A stretch of 64,000 bases of DNA from G965216905 sp965216905 (GCA_965216905.1 OZ244213.1:3162001-3226000), one strand, 5' to 3'; positions 24,614-32,931 are shown, counted from the stretch's first letter. The notes: a model not told the origin generated them from the sequence alone. A program made the numbers and translations.

Positions 24614-25576
24614 ATGTCATCGATCGGTCTCGTGCTGGGAGGTGGTGGCGTCACCGGAGCGGCGTTCGAGATGGCCGCGGTGATGTCCATCGAGCTGGCC
24701 ACGGGTTGGTCGTCCGCCGACGCAGATGTGGTGGTCGGCACGTCGGCCGGATCATACGTGGCGGCGTTGACGCGCCACGATCGACTGGATCTCGACAGCC
24801 TGGTTCGGCAAACGGAGACCCGGGACGATGTGTCGGGACGCATCGCCGGCCATGTCTTCAGTCGCCGTCCCGGTGTTGACCTCAGTCGGTGGATTCGGCA
24901 TGGGTTGGTACCCGGCCTCCGCCGACCCGGGCTCACCATGTTGCTCGGTTCACCGGCTCCCTGGGATGCCTCCGGGTTGGCCCGCTGGGTGGCGGCCGAC
25001 ATCGGTGCCGAGAATGCAGAGGGGTGGCCTTCGAAGCCAACCGTCGTGGTGGCCTTCGACATCCATTCCCACGAGCGGGTCCCGTTCGGGACCGAACACG
25101 CTCCGACGGTCGGTCTGGCCGACGCGGTCGCCGCCTCGTCGTCCATTCCACTGGTGTTTCGCCCATACCGCATCGGCGGCCGCGACTACGTGGACGGGGG
25201 CGTCGCTTCGGGCACCCACGCCGACCTGGTGCTCGGGTCGGACCAGCCGCTCGATCTCATCATCATCGTGGCCCCGATGGCCGCCGACGAGATCCGCCGT
25301 GGATCACCGTTCTACGAGCGCATGCTCGACCGGGTCGGCCATCGTTCCCTCGATCAGGAGTTGGCGCAGATCGCCGAAGCCTGGCCGTCGACCGAGGTAT
25401 TGGTCATCCGGCCACCCACCCAGGTGTTGGACGTGATGCGACCAAACCCGATGGATGCGAAGGCGGCGGTGCCGACGTTCATCCGAACCCTGTCGTCGAT
25501 GAAGCGTCTCCTCGCCGGCCCGGCCGTCTGGCCGATCATGAACCGGCATCTGCTTCGCCAACCGGTCGAGGGCTGA
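24614..25576 (+). CDS. Patatin-like phospholipase
   Basis: A 320-aa patatin-fold hydrolase. The oxyanion loop LVLGGGGVTGAAF is at residues 7-19, the nucleophile Ser44 is in GTSAGS, and the catalytic Asp194 is in YVDGGVA, so the Ser-Asp dyad is complete. It would act on phospholipids or other acyl esters; there is no signal peptide. The ATG at 24614 has GAAGGGGG just upstream, and a TACACT -10 box ends 9 nt before the start. It is divergent from mshD and convergent with the small protein at 25607. Confidence 0.87.
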   Translation: MSSIGLVLGGGGVTGAAFEMAAVMSIELATGWSSADADVVVGTSAGSYVAALTRHDRLDLDSLVRQTETRDDVSGRIAGHVFSRRPGVDLSRWIRHGLVPGLRRPGLTMLLGSPAPWDASGLARWVAADIGAENAEGWPSKPTVVVAFDIHSHERVPFGTEHAPTVGLADAVAASSSIPLVFRPYRIGGRDYVDGGVASGTHADLVLGSDQPLDLIIIVAPMAADEIRRGSPFYERMLDRVGHRSLDQELAQIAEAWPSTEVLVIRPPTQVLDVMRPNPMDAKAAVPTFIRTLSSMKRLLAGPAVWPIMNRHLLRQPVEG

Positions 25577-25606
25577 CGGCCGTCCCGACCAGGCTATCGC
25601 CCGAAC

Positions 25607-25810
25607 TCAGTGCTTCAGATCGTCCCGCTTGCCGTCGAGGTCGTCGAGCGCTTCTTTGGCCTTGGCCACGCCTTGCTGGATCTTGTCGGTGTGTTTCCCG
25701 TCGGTCTTCTCATCGATGACATCGGCCACCTTCTCCAGGCCGTCGGAGATCTTGTCCCCTTGTTCGTCGACGAGGTCCTTCGCCTTCTTCTTGAGTTTGT
25801 CGAGATCCAC
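25607..25810 (-). CDS. MT0933/Rv0909-type small charged protein (annotated as antitoxin family)
   Basis: A 67-aa, highly charged, helical protein with repeats of the K-D-x-x-D pattern (KKKAKDLVDEQGDKISDGL, then VIDEKTDGKHTDKIQQGV). This matches the small actinobacterial MT0933-type family, often labelled antitoxin. No toxin-like gene is next to it, so an antitoxin role is doubtful. The start is GTG 25810, with GGAGG 7 nt upstream, in preference to an ATG six codons earlier. Confidence 0.7.
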   Translation of the reverse strand: MDLDKLKKKAKDLVDEQGDKISDGLEKVADVIDEKTDGKHTDKIQQGVAKAKEALDDLDGKRDDLKH

Positions 25811-25899
25811 GTCCCATCCTCCATCCATTCGCTCGGGACGATCACGGCAATCGACCCGAGCGGGAGACTACACCGCGGCCTTGCGACCCATCGGTCCGA

Positions 25900-25905
25900 T
25901 ACCAT
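25900..25905 (+). promoter_or_regulatory. Putative -10 box before ankyrin gene
   Basis: TACCAT ends 9 nt before the ATG at 25915; there is no Shine-Dalgarno sequence in between. This suits a near-leaderless mRNA. Confidence 0.4.
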
Positions 25906-25914
25906 CGACTCACG

Positions 25915-26778
25915 ATGGACGACACCGGTTTCGAAACCGATCGAGCCGGCTCCGGTGTTGGATCTGCCGGGACCATGCGAGTTGTGGCAGGACTGGTCTG
26001 GTTGGTTGTCGGGCTGGGGTCGGTCTTCGCGCTGGCCACCCTCTCCCCCCGGCCGAGAGTGGCGACCGCCCCCGATCCGTCACCGGTCGAGTTGGACACC
26101 GGGTACGGGGACGACCAGCTCGATCTGGTCTCCGAGAAAGGCCTGACTCCCCTGATGATGGCCGCGGCCGCGAACGACGTGGACGCCGCGACCGCGCTGC
26201 TGGATGCCGGGGCGGATCCGAACGCCACCGGGCGCGAAGGTCTCGGAGCGCTCCATGTTGCGTCGATCGCCGGGACCATCCCCATCATCGAGCTATTGGT
26301 GGAACGAGGGGCGTCGATCGGCCTTCGATCCGACAACGGCATGAACGCTCTGCACCACGCCGCGGCCTCGGATCGACCTGAAGCCGTTCGCTCGCTGGTC
26401 GGGATCGGGATGGACCCGGATGAGCGCTCCTCGGCCGTGCTCCAGGGCCACGGGCATCCTCGGGTGGTCGGGCCGCCGGCGCTGGCCCTGGCGGCCCGAT
26501 CCGGCCATCTGCCGGCGGTCGATGCGTTGCTGGATGCCGGCGCCGCCGTGGACCGGACGTCCGAAGGCGGGCACACACCGCTCCTGGTGGCGGTCTTCTC
26601 CGATTCTGACGTCGAGGTGGTGCGCCGGCTCGTCGAGGAGGGAGCGAGTCTGGGTGTCGCGGCCGCGTGTGACCAAGGGTGCTCCTCGGGCAACGGCCGA
26701 CAACTCACCGTCGCCCAGTGGGCGGCCGCGCTCGGTCGCGAGGCGATGCTGCCCATCCTCCAGCCCCCTCCGGAGTGA
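25915..26778 (+). CDS. Membrane-anchored ankyrin-repeat protein
   Basis: A 287-aa protein. A single membrane segment (about residues 22-44: RVVAGLVWLVVGLGSVFALATL) precedes about five ankyrin repeats, recognised by the TPLMMAAAANDVDAATALLDAGADPN, ALHVASIAGTIPIIELLVERGA, ALHHAAA and TPLLVAVFSDSDVEVVRRLVEEGA units. The repeats probably face the outside if the segment acts as a signal anchor. Ankyrin repeats bind proteins; the partner is unknown. The last repeat contains two cysteines (CDQGC). Confidence 0.8.
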   Translation: MDDTGFETDRAGSGVGSAGTMRVVAGLVWLVVGLGSVFALATLSPRPRVATAPDPSPVELDTGYGDDQLDLVSEKGLTPLMMAAAANDVDAATALLDAGADPNATGREGLGALHVASIAGTIPIIELLVERGASIGLRSDNGMNALHHAAASDRPEAVRSLVGIGMDPDERSSAVLQGHGHPRVVGPPALALAARSGHLPAVDALLDAGAAVDRTSEGGHTPLLVAVFSDSDVEVVRRLVEEGASLGVAAACDQGCSSGNGRQLTVAQWAAALGREAMLPILQPPPE

Positions 26779-26899
26779 GTTGTCGGGCGGCGGGCGACCA
26801 TATCCTGGACGGTGGACCATGATGAGGGGCCGAAGGTCCCGCATCTCGGGACCTTCATCGCTCCATCCGGACGGACACGCCCGTCAGCATGGAGAGTGC

Positions 26900-27325
26900 A
26901 TGAACGAGAGGGCGTCACTGGAGGTTCACGCCATGGAGATTCGAAGCTTGGTCGGTGGTACGGCCACCGTTTGTGGCTCGGACACGACGCTGTCGGCCGC
27001 AGCCAACGTGATGGGCGCCCAGGGGATCGGTTCGCTGGGTGTGGTCGATGGCGGAAACCTCATCGGAATCTTCACCGACCGGGACTTGCTCCGCGCCGTC
27101 GCCGCATCGGCCGACAACGATCGCGCCACCGTCGGCGAGTGGATGACCCCGGACCCGGACGTGCTCTCGCCCGAGGTGGACGTCGCCGATGCCGCCGACT
27201 GGCTCCTCGCCACCGGTTATCGCCACCTCCCGGTGGTCGAACATGGCACGCTGCTCGGGGTCGTCTCGATCAAGGACGTGCTGTGGGCGATCAAAGACCA
27301 CGAACGAACGCCCGACGCACCCTGA
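26900..27325 (+). CDS. Two-CBS-domain protein
   Basis: A 141-aa protein made of a pair of CBS domains (about residues 22-75 and 80-135), with FTDRDLLRAV and the WMTPDPDVLSPEVDVADAADWLLATGYRHLPVVE segment typical of stand-alone CBS regulators. These bind adenine nucleotides and act as energy sensors. An ATG at 26933 with GGAGG nine bases upstream is an alternative start. Its stop shares one base with the start of the next gene (TGATG), so it is translated with the following two genes. Confidence 0.85.
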   Translation: MNERASLEVHAMEIRSLVGGTATVCGSDTTLSAAANVMGAQGIGSLGVVDGGNLIGIFTDRDLLRAVAASADNDRATVGEWMTPDPDVLSPEVDVADAADWLLATGYRHLPVVEHGTLLGVVSIKDVLWAIKDHERTPDAP

Positions 27326-27807
27326 TGCCCACCGTCGAGCGAGTCGCCACCGTTCCCGCGTCCTTCGAGGCGGTGCGAGCGGTTGCGGAGCAACGGCCGG
27401 TCGCCTTCCTCACCGGTATCGACCAGTCCGAGTCGACCTTCGACGTCGAGGTCTTGGGCTTTGCGATCTCGCGTCGGGTCCGAGTCCAACCGGGTACGGT
27501 CACCGTCGTCGACGCGCCGATCTCGGCGATCTCCTATCCGTTTCAGGTCGAAGCTGCCGAGCACGACCGTTGGATGCCGCTCCTCGAAGCCGAGATCGAA
27601 GTCACCCGGGCGCCGCGCAACCACACCGAGGTGGCACTCGTCGGCCGGTACGAGGTTCCGGGCGGGTGGATCGGGGCGATCGGCGACACGCTGATGCTTC
27701 ATCGTGCGGCCGAGGAGGCGATCGACGGCTTCTTCGATCGACTCGTGGCACGGGTCACTCGCTGGACCGCCTCGGTCATCCCCCCTCACACCTCCGTCTC
27801 GAGGTGA
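27325..27807 (+). CDS. Conserved small protein, SRPBCC-like, first of related pair
   Basis: A 160-aa protein without membrane segments. The alternation of beta-strand-like segments (VRVQPGTVTVVDAPI, EAEIEVTRAPRNHTEVALVGRYEVPG) and a long C-terminal helix resembles the START/SRPBCC ligand-binding fold, though I can name no member. Its C-terminus (VGRYEVPGGWIGAIGDTLMLHRAAEEAIDGFFDRLV) matches that of the next gene in pattern, so the two probably arose by duplication. It starts in the stop codon of the CBS gene. Confidence 0.65.
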   Translation: MPTVERVATVPASFEAVRAVAEQRPVAFLTGIDQSESTFDVEVLGFAISRRVRVQPGTVTVVDAPISAISYPFQVEAAEHDRWMPLLEAEIEVTRAPRNHTEVALVGRYEVPGGWIGAIGDTLMLHRAAEEAIDGFFDRLVARVTRWTASVIPPHTSVSR

Positions 27808-27808
27808 G

Positions 27809-28282
27809 GTGCTGGTTCACGATTCCATCGACGTCCAACTGCCGCTCGAAGAGATCGAGCGGCAGATCACCCGTTCGACCGACTTGGGTGTCTGGGCCGA
27901 ACTGGCTTGCCGACGGGGTGAGCAGCTCGTCGTCGGGCCGGGTGGCGAGATCGCCCCACAGATCGCAGTCGATCTCGACATCGACGAGCCGATCCACGGA
28001 ACCGACCGGACGGTCTTCCCGATCTCGTGGCGCGCCGCCGGTCCGGCATGGTTGTTTCCGAACATGGACGCCGAACTCGTCTTGGAGGCGTTCGACCGCG
28101 AACGGACGCTGATCACGTTTCGAGGCCGGTATCGACCGCCACTGGATCGGGTCGGTGAGATCTTGGATCGGATCGCGCTCCATCGAGTGTCCGAAGCGAC
28201 GGTTCGCAACTTCCTCGAGCGGATGGTCGACGCGCTGGAGGACGGTGATCGCTCGGACGCTGGGTCGCCCGACATCGACTGA
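27809..28282 (+). CDS. Conserved small protein, SRPBCC-like, second of related pair
   Basis: A 157-aa protein. Its C-terminus (RGRYRPPLDRVGEILDRIALHRVSEATVRNFLERMV) mirrors the end of the previous protein: R-Y, a Pro-rich turn, a glycine, an LHR triplet and a final amphipathic helix. Function unknown; a ligand-binding fold is inferred from the strand pattern. The GTG at 27809 comes right after the previous stop. It is convergent with the histidine kinase gene. Confidence 0.62.
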   Translation: MLVHDSIDVQLPLEEIERQITRSTDLGVWAELACRRGEQLVVGPGGEIAPQIAVDLDIDEPIHGTDRTVFPISWRAAGPAWLFPNMDAELVLEAFDRERTLITFRGRYRPPLDRVGEILDRIALHRVSEATVRNFLERMVDALEDGDRSDAGSPDID

Positions 28283-28303
28283 GCGAGGCGTCGACCGGAT
28301 CGG

Positions 28304-29410
28304 TCAGACCTGGAATCGGACTCGAACCAGGGTTCCCACGTCGGGTGAGGAGCTGATCTCCACATGCCCGCCGTGGCGGGCGGCCCGCTCGTGCATGTTG
28401 TCGAGACCCATTCCGCGTTTGGCGAGTTTCGGGTCGAACCCGGTTCCGTCGTCTCTGACGGTGACCTCGACCCAGTCGGCCTCCCGGTGAGCAGCGATGA
28501 CGATGTTGGACGCATCGGAGTGTCGAACCGCGTTGCTCACCGCCTCTCGCACGATGAGCATGTTGTCATCGAAGAGGTAGGCCGGAACGTCCGACATGTC
28601 GGCGACCTCCATCGTGATGTCCATGCCGCTCGACGCGGCGATCCGTTCGGCCATCCGTCGGAGTGCCCGGGCAGGATCGGGCTTGCGGGAGTCGAGCGTC
28701 TTCAGATCGAAGATGAAGGTTCGAAGACTGCCGATGGCCTGGTCGATCCGGTCGACCGCATCGTCGAGGCCCTCGCGCATCACCTCGTCCGTCATCCCAC
28801 TCGTCATGCCTTGCAGCGACAGGCCCACCGCAAACAAGTCCTGGATGACTGCGTCGTGGAGGTCCCGAGCGATCCGCTCCCGATCCTCGACCAGCGCCAG
28901 CCGGGTGAGACGTCCCTTCAGCCGAGCCGACGACACGGCGCCTCCTGCCACCGCCGCCAGGGCGGTCACAACCGTCTCGTCATCCTCGGTGAAACCACCG
29001 TCTTTGTCGGTGAGGTACAGGTTTCCGAACACCATGTCGCCGGATCGCACCGGAACCCCCAGAAACGCATCCATCGGAGGGTGGCCCGCCGGGAAGCCGA
29101 CGGAGTCCGGATGATCACAGATCCGGTCCAGACGGATCGGCGCCGGATCACGGATCAACGTACCCAGCACCCCCTTCCCCACCGGTGGATGGCCGATCGC
29201 AGCCGCGGTCTCGGCGTCGACACCGACGTAGACGAAGTCGGAGAGGGCCGCATGCGGGCCGATGACCCCGAGCGCCGCATAGCGGGCTCCGGTGGTCTGA
29301 CGCGCCATGCGAACGGTGGTCTCGAGCACCGCCTCCAGATCGGGTTGGCCGGCCACGGCCGATGCCGCCTCGATCAGCGACGTCAGCTGGGTGGTCGAGA
29401 TACGTTCCAC
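28304..29410 (-). CDS. GAF-domain sensor histidine kinase (HisKA_3 type)
   Basis: A 368-aa soluble kinase. Residues about 11-165 form a GAF domain, followed by a HisKA_3 dimerisation helix with phospho-acceptor His185 (ARDLHDAVIQDLF) and an ATPase domain with the N box (REAVSNAVRHSDA) and G box (DDGTGFD, GMGLDNMHERA). There is no membrane segment, so the signal is probably cytoplasmic (redox, gas or small ligand), as in DevS/DosT relatives, but with one GAF domain. The GTG at 29410 lies 7 nt after a TACCCT -10 box. It is divergent from its likely partner regulator. Confidence 0.9.
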   Translation of the reverse strand: MERISTTQLTSLIEAASAVAGQPDLEAVLETTVRMARQTTGARYAALGVIGPHAALSDFVYVGVDAETAAAIGHPPVGKGVLGTLIRDPAPIRLDRICDHPDSVGFPAGHPPMDAFLGVPVRSGDMVFGNLYLTDKDGGFTEDDETVVTALAAVAGGAVSSARLKGRLTRLALVEDRERIARDLHDAVIQDLFAVGLSLQGMTSGMTDEVMREGLDDAVDRIDQAIGSLRTFIFDLKTLDSRKPDPARALRRMAERIAASSGMDITMEVADMSDVPAYLFDDNMLIVREAVSNAVRHSDASNIVIAAHREADWVEVTVRDDGTGFDPKLAKRGMGLDNMHERAARHGGHVEISSSPDVGTLVRVRFQV

Positions 29411-29417
29411 GGCTGTC

Positions 29418-29446
29418 AGGGTAACGACGGTCCGGACAGTTACCCT
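29418..29446. promoter_or_regulatory. Symmetric divergent leaderless promoter of the two-component pair
   Basis: AGGGTAAC and GTTACCCT are perfect inverted arms, 13 nt apart, filling most of the 43-base gap. Each arm holds TACCCT on the outward strand, and each TACCCT ends exactly 7 nt before a GTG start (kinase 29410, regulator 29454). The arrangement looks like two back-to-back -10 boxes for leaderless mRNAs. The same repeat could also bind the NarL-type regulator. Confidence 0.6.
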
Positions 29447-29453
29447 TGGTCAC

Positions 29454-30137
29454 GTGGAACACATACGCGTGCTACTCGTCGACGACCATGAGGTCGTCCG
29501 TCAGGGCATCAAGACCCTCATCGATGCCGAAGAAGACATGGATGTCGTCGGTGAAGCCGGAACCGCCGACGAGGGCGTGCGGCGCGTCGGTTTCGACGAT
29601 CCACATGTGGTGGTCCTCGACGTCCGCCTACCCGATCGATCCGGCGTCGAAGCATGCCGCGACATCCGGGACCGGTTTCCCGACGTGAAGGTCTTGATGC
29701 TCACCTCCTACGCCGACGAGGAGGCGCTGATGGCGGCCATCATGGCCGGGGCGGCCGGCTACGTCCTAAAGCGAATCCGCTCCGGTGAGCTGGTCGAGAG
29801 CATCCGCAAGGTGGCAGCCGGCGATTCGCTCCTCGATCCCGAGATGACCGATCGCCTGTTCAAGAAGCTGCGCGGCGACGAACCGGAAGACCCGATGCTC
29901 GCCAAGCTCTCACCGCAGGAGCGGACGATCCTCGAGCACGTCTCCGAGGGAAAGACCAACCGCCAAATCGCCAACGACATGTTCCTGGCCGAGAAGACGG
30001 TGAAGAACTACGTATCCAATCTCCTCTCCAAGATGGGGATGCATCGCCGGACCGAGGCCGCTGCCTACATGGCTCGGGTCAGTGCCCGGAACGAGGATCC
30101 ACCCGAGGACTGGCCGAACGGCGGCCCGCTGGCGTGA
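29454..30137 (+). CDS. NarL/DevR-family response regulator
   Basis: A 227-aa regulator. The receiver domain has Asp10-Asp11, phospho-acceptor Asp56 (VVLDVRLP) and the switch Thr/Lys, followed by a LuxR-type helix-turn-helix (LSPQERTILEHVSEGKTNRQIANDMFLAEKTVKNYVSNLLSKM, about residues 148-190). It most likely takes phosphate from the divergent GAF kinase. Dormancy, redox or stress control is the usual role of this group, not shown here. The GTG at 29454 is placed for a leaderless mRNA. Confidence 0.9.
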   Translation: MEHIRVLLVDDHEVVRQGIKTLIDAEEDMDVVGEAGTADEGVRRVGFDDPHVVVLDVRLPDRSGVEACRDIRDRFPDVKVLMLTSYADEEALMAAIMAGAAGYVLKRIRSGELVESIRKVAAGDSLLDPEMTDRLFKKLRGDEPEDPMLAKLSPQERTILEHVSEGKTNRQIANDMFLAEKTVKNYVSNLLSKMGMHRRTEAAAYMARVSARNEDPPEDWPNGGPLA

Positions 30138-30171
30138 ATCCGAGGCCTCGGCCCGTGCCGATGGCATCCGT

Positions 30172-30684
30172 TCAGATGAAGAGGACCTGGGCGTCGTCGG
30201 TCATCTCGATGAAGTCGGAGGCGCTGATGATTCCTTCGACCCGGTCGTAGAGGTCGTTCTCCGTCAGGTGCATCATGTCCGCCGACATGCGGCAGGCCCA
30301 GAGATGTCCACCCGCGTCGGTGATCAATTCCAGGAACTCGGGCACCTCGGGGATGTCGAGCCCTTCGATCTGCTTCTTCATCATGTGCGTGGCGAACGCC
30401 GTCATGCCCGGGAGCCCCATCAGCGAGGGGGGCATGTGGGTGGCCGGGTTTCCCACCGGGGTGAACTTGAGATGACCCATCGTCTTCTTGGAGATCATGT
30501 CGAAACCCCAGAACGTGAAGAACAGATGGGTCTCGATGCCCTCGCCCAACGCGGCGTTGGCCAGCACGAGCCCCGGGTACGCCATGTCGAGCGAGCCCTT
30601 CGAGCAGATGATTGCCAGCTTCCGTCCCCCCGCCTCTTCGTCGTCGAAGACGGGGACCGGAGCGGTCATGGTGTCAGTGGTCAC
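30172..30684 (-). CDS. DsrE/DsrF-like (DsrE2-type) sulfur-carrier family protein
   Basis: A 170-aa protein of the DsrE/DrsE-like fold. RKLAIICSKGSLDMAYPGLVLANAALGEGIETHLFFTFWGFDMI is the N-terminal half typical of the larger DsrE2 group; Cys27 and Cys131 (LWACRMSADMM) match the positions of cysteines that carry persulfide in this family. GTG 30684 has AAAGGA upstream. It is the last gene in the SQR-DUF1641-DsrC-DsrE operon, 23 bases after the DsrC-like gene, and probably hands sulfur between the others. Confidence 0.85.
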   Translation of the reverse strand: MTTDTMTAPVPVFDDEEAGGRKLAIICSKGSLDMAYPGLVLANAALGEGIETHLFFTFWGFDMISKKTMGHLKFTPVGNPATHMPPSLMGLPGMTAFATHMMKKQIEGLDIPEVPEFLELITDAGGHLWACRMSADMMHLTENDLYDRVEGIISASDFIEMTDDAQVLFI

Positions 30685-30707
30685 AACAAATCCTTTCTGT
30701 GATCGGT

Positions 30708-31028
30708 TCAGACGCAACCGACCGGCTTCGGCACACCGGCGATGTAGGCCATCTTCTTGGCCGGCTTCTTGGGGAACAGCTGGAACAGCTGTTTGGTGGG
30801 AATTCCCGCCTCGTTGGTGACCCTTCGCAGGGTGGGGGTTTCGCCGTTGGCCTGATAGTCGCTGCGAATGAACTCGAGCGCCGACCAGTGCCCGTCCGTC
30901 AGCTCGATGCCGATGTTGGCGGCGAGCTGGATGGCGAGCTCACGGTCCCACTCGTCGAATTCGGTGAGGAATCCCTCCTCGTTCACGTGGACGTCTCGTC
31001 CGGCGATGGTGGCAAGTGCCATGGTCAT
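30708..31028 (-). CDS. DsrC/TusE-family sulfur-relay protein
   Basis: A 106-aa protein. NEEGFLTEFDEWDRELAIQLAANIGIELTDGHWSALEFIR and the C-terminal LFPKKPAKKMAYIAGVPKPVGCV are diagnostic of DsrC/TusE. The penultimate cysteine (Cys105, CysA) is kept, but the second C-terminal cysteine of true DsrC (CysB, ten residues earlier) is absent, so it is closer to TusE/RspA-type proteins, which carry a single persulfide. The ATG at 31028 overlaps the DUF1641 stop (ATGA); an ATG two codons on also has a well-placed AAGGA. It has no dsrAB or tusBCD partners in the window. Confidence 0.92.
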   Translation of the reverse strand: MTMALATIAGRDVHVNEEGFLTEFDEWDRELAIQLAANIGIELTDGHWSALEFIRSDYQANGETPTLRRVTNEAGIPTKQLFQLFPKKPAKKMAYIAGVPKPVGCV

Positions 31029-31699
31029 TTCCTTTCTTGTTCTTCACCGATCGAGCGGAGCATCGAGAGAACTCTCGACAGTCCGCGCCGAACGTGGGGG
31101 TCCCGGAGCTGGCGCAGGAGCGACAGCGTCGATGGCGGCTCGGTGTCCTCGCTGTCACGAGCGAGGTGGATCGTGCGGCGGAGCATGCCCATGACCTCGG
31201 GCTGGGTCATCTCCTTGACCGTGTCGAGGATGAGGACCACGTTGTCGCCGAGGGCCCGGACGTCCGCCTCGTCGTACGAGGTGACGATCTGGTCGACGAC
31301 TCCGATACCGCTTCGCAGGAAACCGGGATACCCGCGACGATCGAGTTCGGCGAGCCGGTCGGTGAGTCCCGACATCGCCGGCTCCGAAAGGCGACTGAGC
31401 TCTTCGGTCAGCTCCAGCAGTGGCTCCAGCCGGGCCAGGACCGTCGTGAGAGCCGGAAGCGACTCGGCCACCGTGGACGCGAACGCCGTCGCGTCCTCGA
31501 TCGAGACATCGAGACTCTCCAGCCGAGTGGAAGTGGCGTCGAGGGCACTCGTCGCAACCGGTGCGAGATCGTGGGTGAGCTCCTCCCATCGTTGCCTTCT
31601 CCGGCGCTGCTCGTCCGCCTCGGCCACCAAACGCTCGACCTGGTCTGCGATGTGCGCCAGCCTGGACTCGAGCGACGGCTCCAGCGAGGTCGTGGTCAT
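31025..31699 (-). CDS. DUF1641-family protein
   Basis: A 224-aa, mainly helical protein. The C-terminal third (VKEMTQPEVMGMLRRTIHLARDSE and DPHVRRGLSRVLSMLRSIGEEQ) fits DUF1641, a family that is found beside formate dehydrogenase or SQR-like flavoproteins. The N-terminal part is a long coiled coil (about residues 10-120). The ATG at 31699 overlaps the stop of the SQR-like gene (ATGA) and has GAGGAGG upstream. Function unknown; the tight coupling suggests it assembles with the flavoprotein. Confidence 0.78.
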   Translation of the reverse strand: MTTTSLEPSLESRLAHIADQVERLVAEADEQRRRRQRWEELTHDLAPVATSALDATSTRLESLDVSIEDATAFASTVAESLPALTTVLARLEPLLELTEELSRLSEPAMSGLTDRLAELDRRGYPGFLRSGIGVVDQIVTSYDEADVRALGDNVVLILDTVKEMTQPEVMGMLRRTIHLARDSEDTEPPSTLSLLRQLRDPHVRRGLSRVLSMLRSIGEEQERK

Positions 31700-32931
31700 G
31701 ACACCTCCTCGAGCTCTTTCCCGGCCATGGTCATCAGCGCCGGGAGCGGCAGTTCCTTGCCGGGCAGGAGGATGTTCCAGTACATCCACTTGAACATCAG
31801 CTTCCCCCAATGGTTCAGCTCTGTCTCCTTCAAGAGCGAGAACGGTCCGAGACCCGGAAGCGGGTACTTCCCGGGAAGCGGCTGCGTGTCGTAGTTGAAG
31901 TCGATCAGCATTCCCTTGCCGTCGCCCGACTCGACGAAGCAGTTGGCATGTCCGTCGAAGGAACCGGTCATGGGCAATCCATCGATGTGTTGGAGGAAAT
32001 TGTCGACCCAGATGTCGACGGCGAAGTGAGCCACGGATCCGGCCTTCGATGTCGGGATGTCGGAGGCGTCGCCGAGCGCGAAGATGTCCTCATGTTCGGT
32101 GGACTGGAAGGTGTGCTTGTCGACCGGCACGTAGTTGAGCTCATCGCCCAGGCCCGACTTGGCGATGAAGTCCGCCCCCATGTTCAGCGGCACCGTGACC
32201 AAGAGGTCGAAGGGGATCTCCCGCTCGTCGTATGACACGATGGCGTCGGGATCGACCCGCTCGATCATGAAGTCCGTCTCGAGCCCGATCCCCCTGGCCT
32301 CGAGCATCCCGCCGAGGGCTTTGGATGCGACCGGCTTGGTGAACGCCCCGTCGAGGGGTGTCACGTAGGTGATCTCGACCGCGTCTCGCAGCGCGCGATC
32401 GCGGAAGAAGGCGTCAGCGAGGAACGTGAACTCGAGGGGCGCCACCGGACACTTGATCGGCATCTCGGTGATGTGCACGACGAGGCGACCGCCCTCCCAG
32501 GTGCGGAGCCGGTCTCGCAGCGCCAACGCGCCTTCGAAGGTGTAGAAGTCGAAGACCGACGTTCTCCAGCCGTGCTCGAGCATGCCCGGTGTCTCGTCGG
32601 GTCGCGGCGTCGTGCCGGTGGCGATGACGAGTTGGTCGTAGTCGAGTGTCTTCCCATCGGTCAGGCGAACGACGTGCTCGTCGGGTTCGACGACCTCGAT
32701 CTCACCCGTGACCAGCTCCACACCATCGGCGAGGAGTGCATCTCTGGGTTTGGAGATCTCCGCCGGTTCATACGTCCCGAAGGGCAGGAACAGGTAGCCC
32801 GGCTGGTAATGATGGGCCTTGTCCTGATCGACGATGGTTATGGCCCACTCGGCATCGTCGAGGCGAGGACGGAGCTTGTTGGCGACCATCGTTCCAGCGG
32901 TGCCGGCGCCGAGGATGAGCAGACGTTTCAT
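31696..32931 (-). CDS. SQR-like FAD/NAD(P) oxidoreductase
   Basis: A 411-aa flavoprotein of the sulfide:quinone reductase/FCSD family. The FAD site GAGTAGTMVANKL is at residues 8-20, the second GxGxxG-type region follows ATGTTPRPDETPG, and ITEMPIKCPVAPLE (Cys161) and GHANCF (Cys331) give the two cysteines that form the sulfur-handling pair in SQRs; the third cysteine of bacterial SQR is missing. A C-terminal amphipathic region (HWGKLMFKWMYWNILLPGKELPLP) could hold it to the membrane. The ATG at 32931 overlaps the regulator stop (ATGA). It likely oxidises sulfide or a persulfide. Confidence 0.87.
   Translation of the reverse strand: MKRLLILGAGTAGTMVANKLRPRLDDAEWAITIVDQDKAHHYQPGYLFLPFGTYEPAEISKPRDALLADGVELVTGEIEVVEPDEHVVRLTDGKTLDYDQLVIATGTTPRPDETPGMLEHGWRTSVFDFYTFEGALALRDRLRTWEGGRLVVHITEMPIKCPVAPLEFTFLADAFFRDRALRDAVEITYVTPLDGAFTKPVASKALGGMLEARGIGLETDFMIERVDPDAIVSYDEREIPFDLLVTVPLNMGADFIAKSGLGDELNYVPVDKHTFQSTEHEDIFALGDASDIPTSKAGSVAHFAVDIWVDNFLQHIDGLPMTGSFDGHANCFVESGDGKGMLIDFNYDTQPLPGKYPLPGLGPFSLLKETELNHWGKLMFKWMYWNILLPGKELPLPALMTMAGKELEEVS

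Noticed and set aside
25607..25810. Toxin-antitoxin module
   Set aside because: The small protein matches a family named antitoxin, but neither neighbour (patatin, ankyrin protein) looks like a toxin partner.
30140..30151. CCGAGGCCTCGG as terminator between the response regulator and the DsrE-like gene
   Set aside because: A palindrome without a loop or T tract; too short to call.
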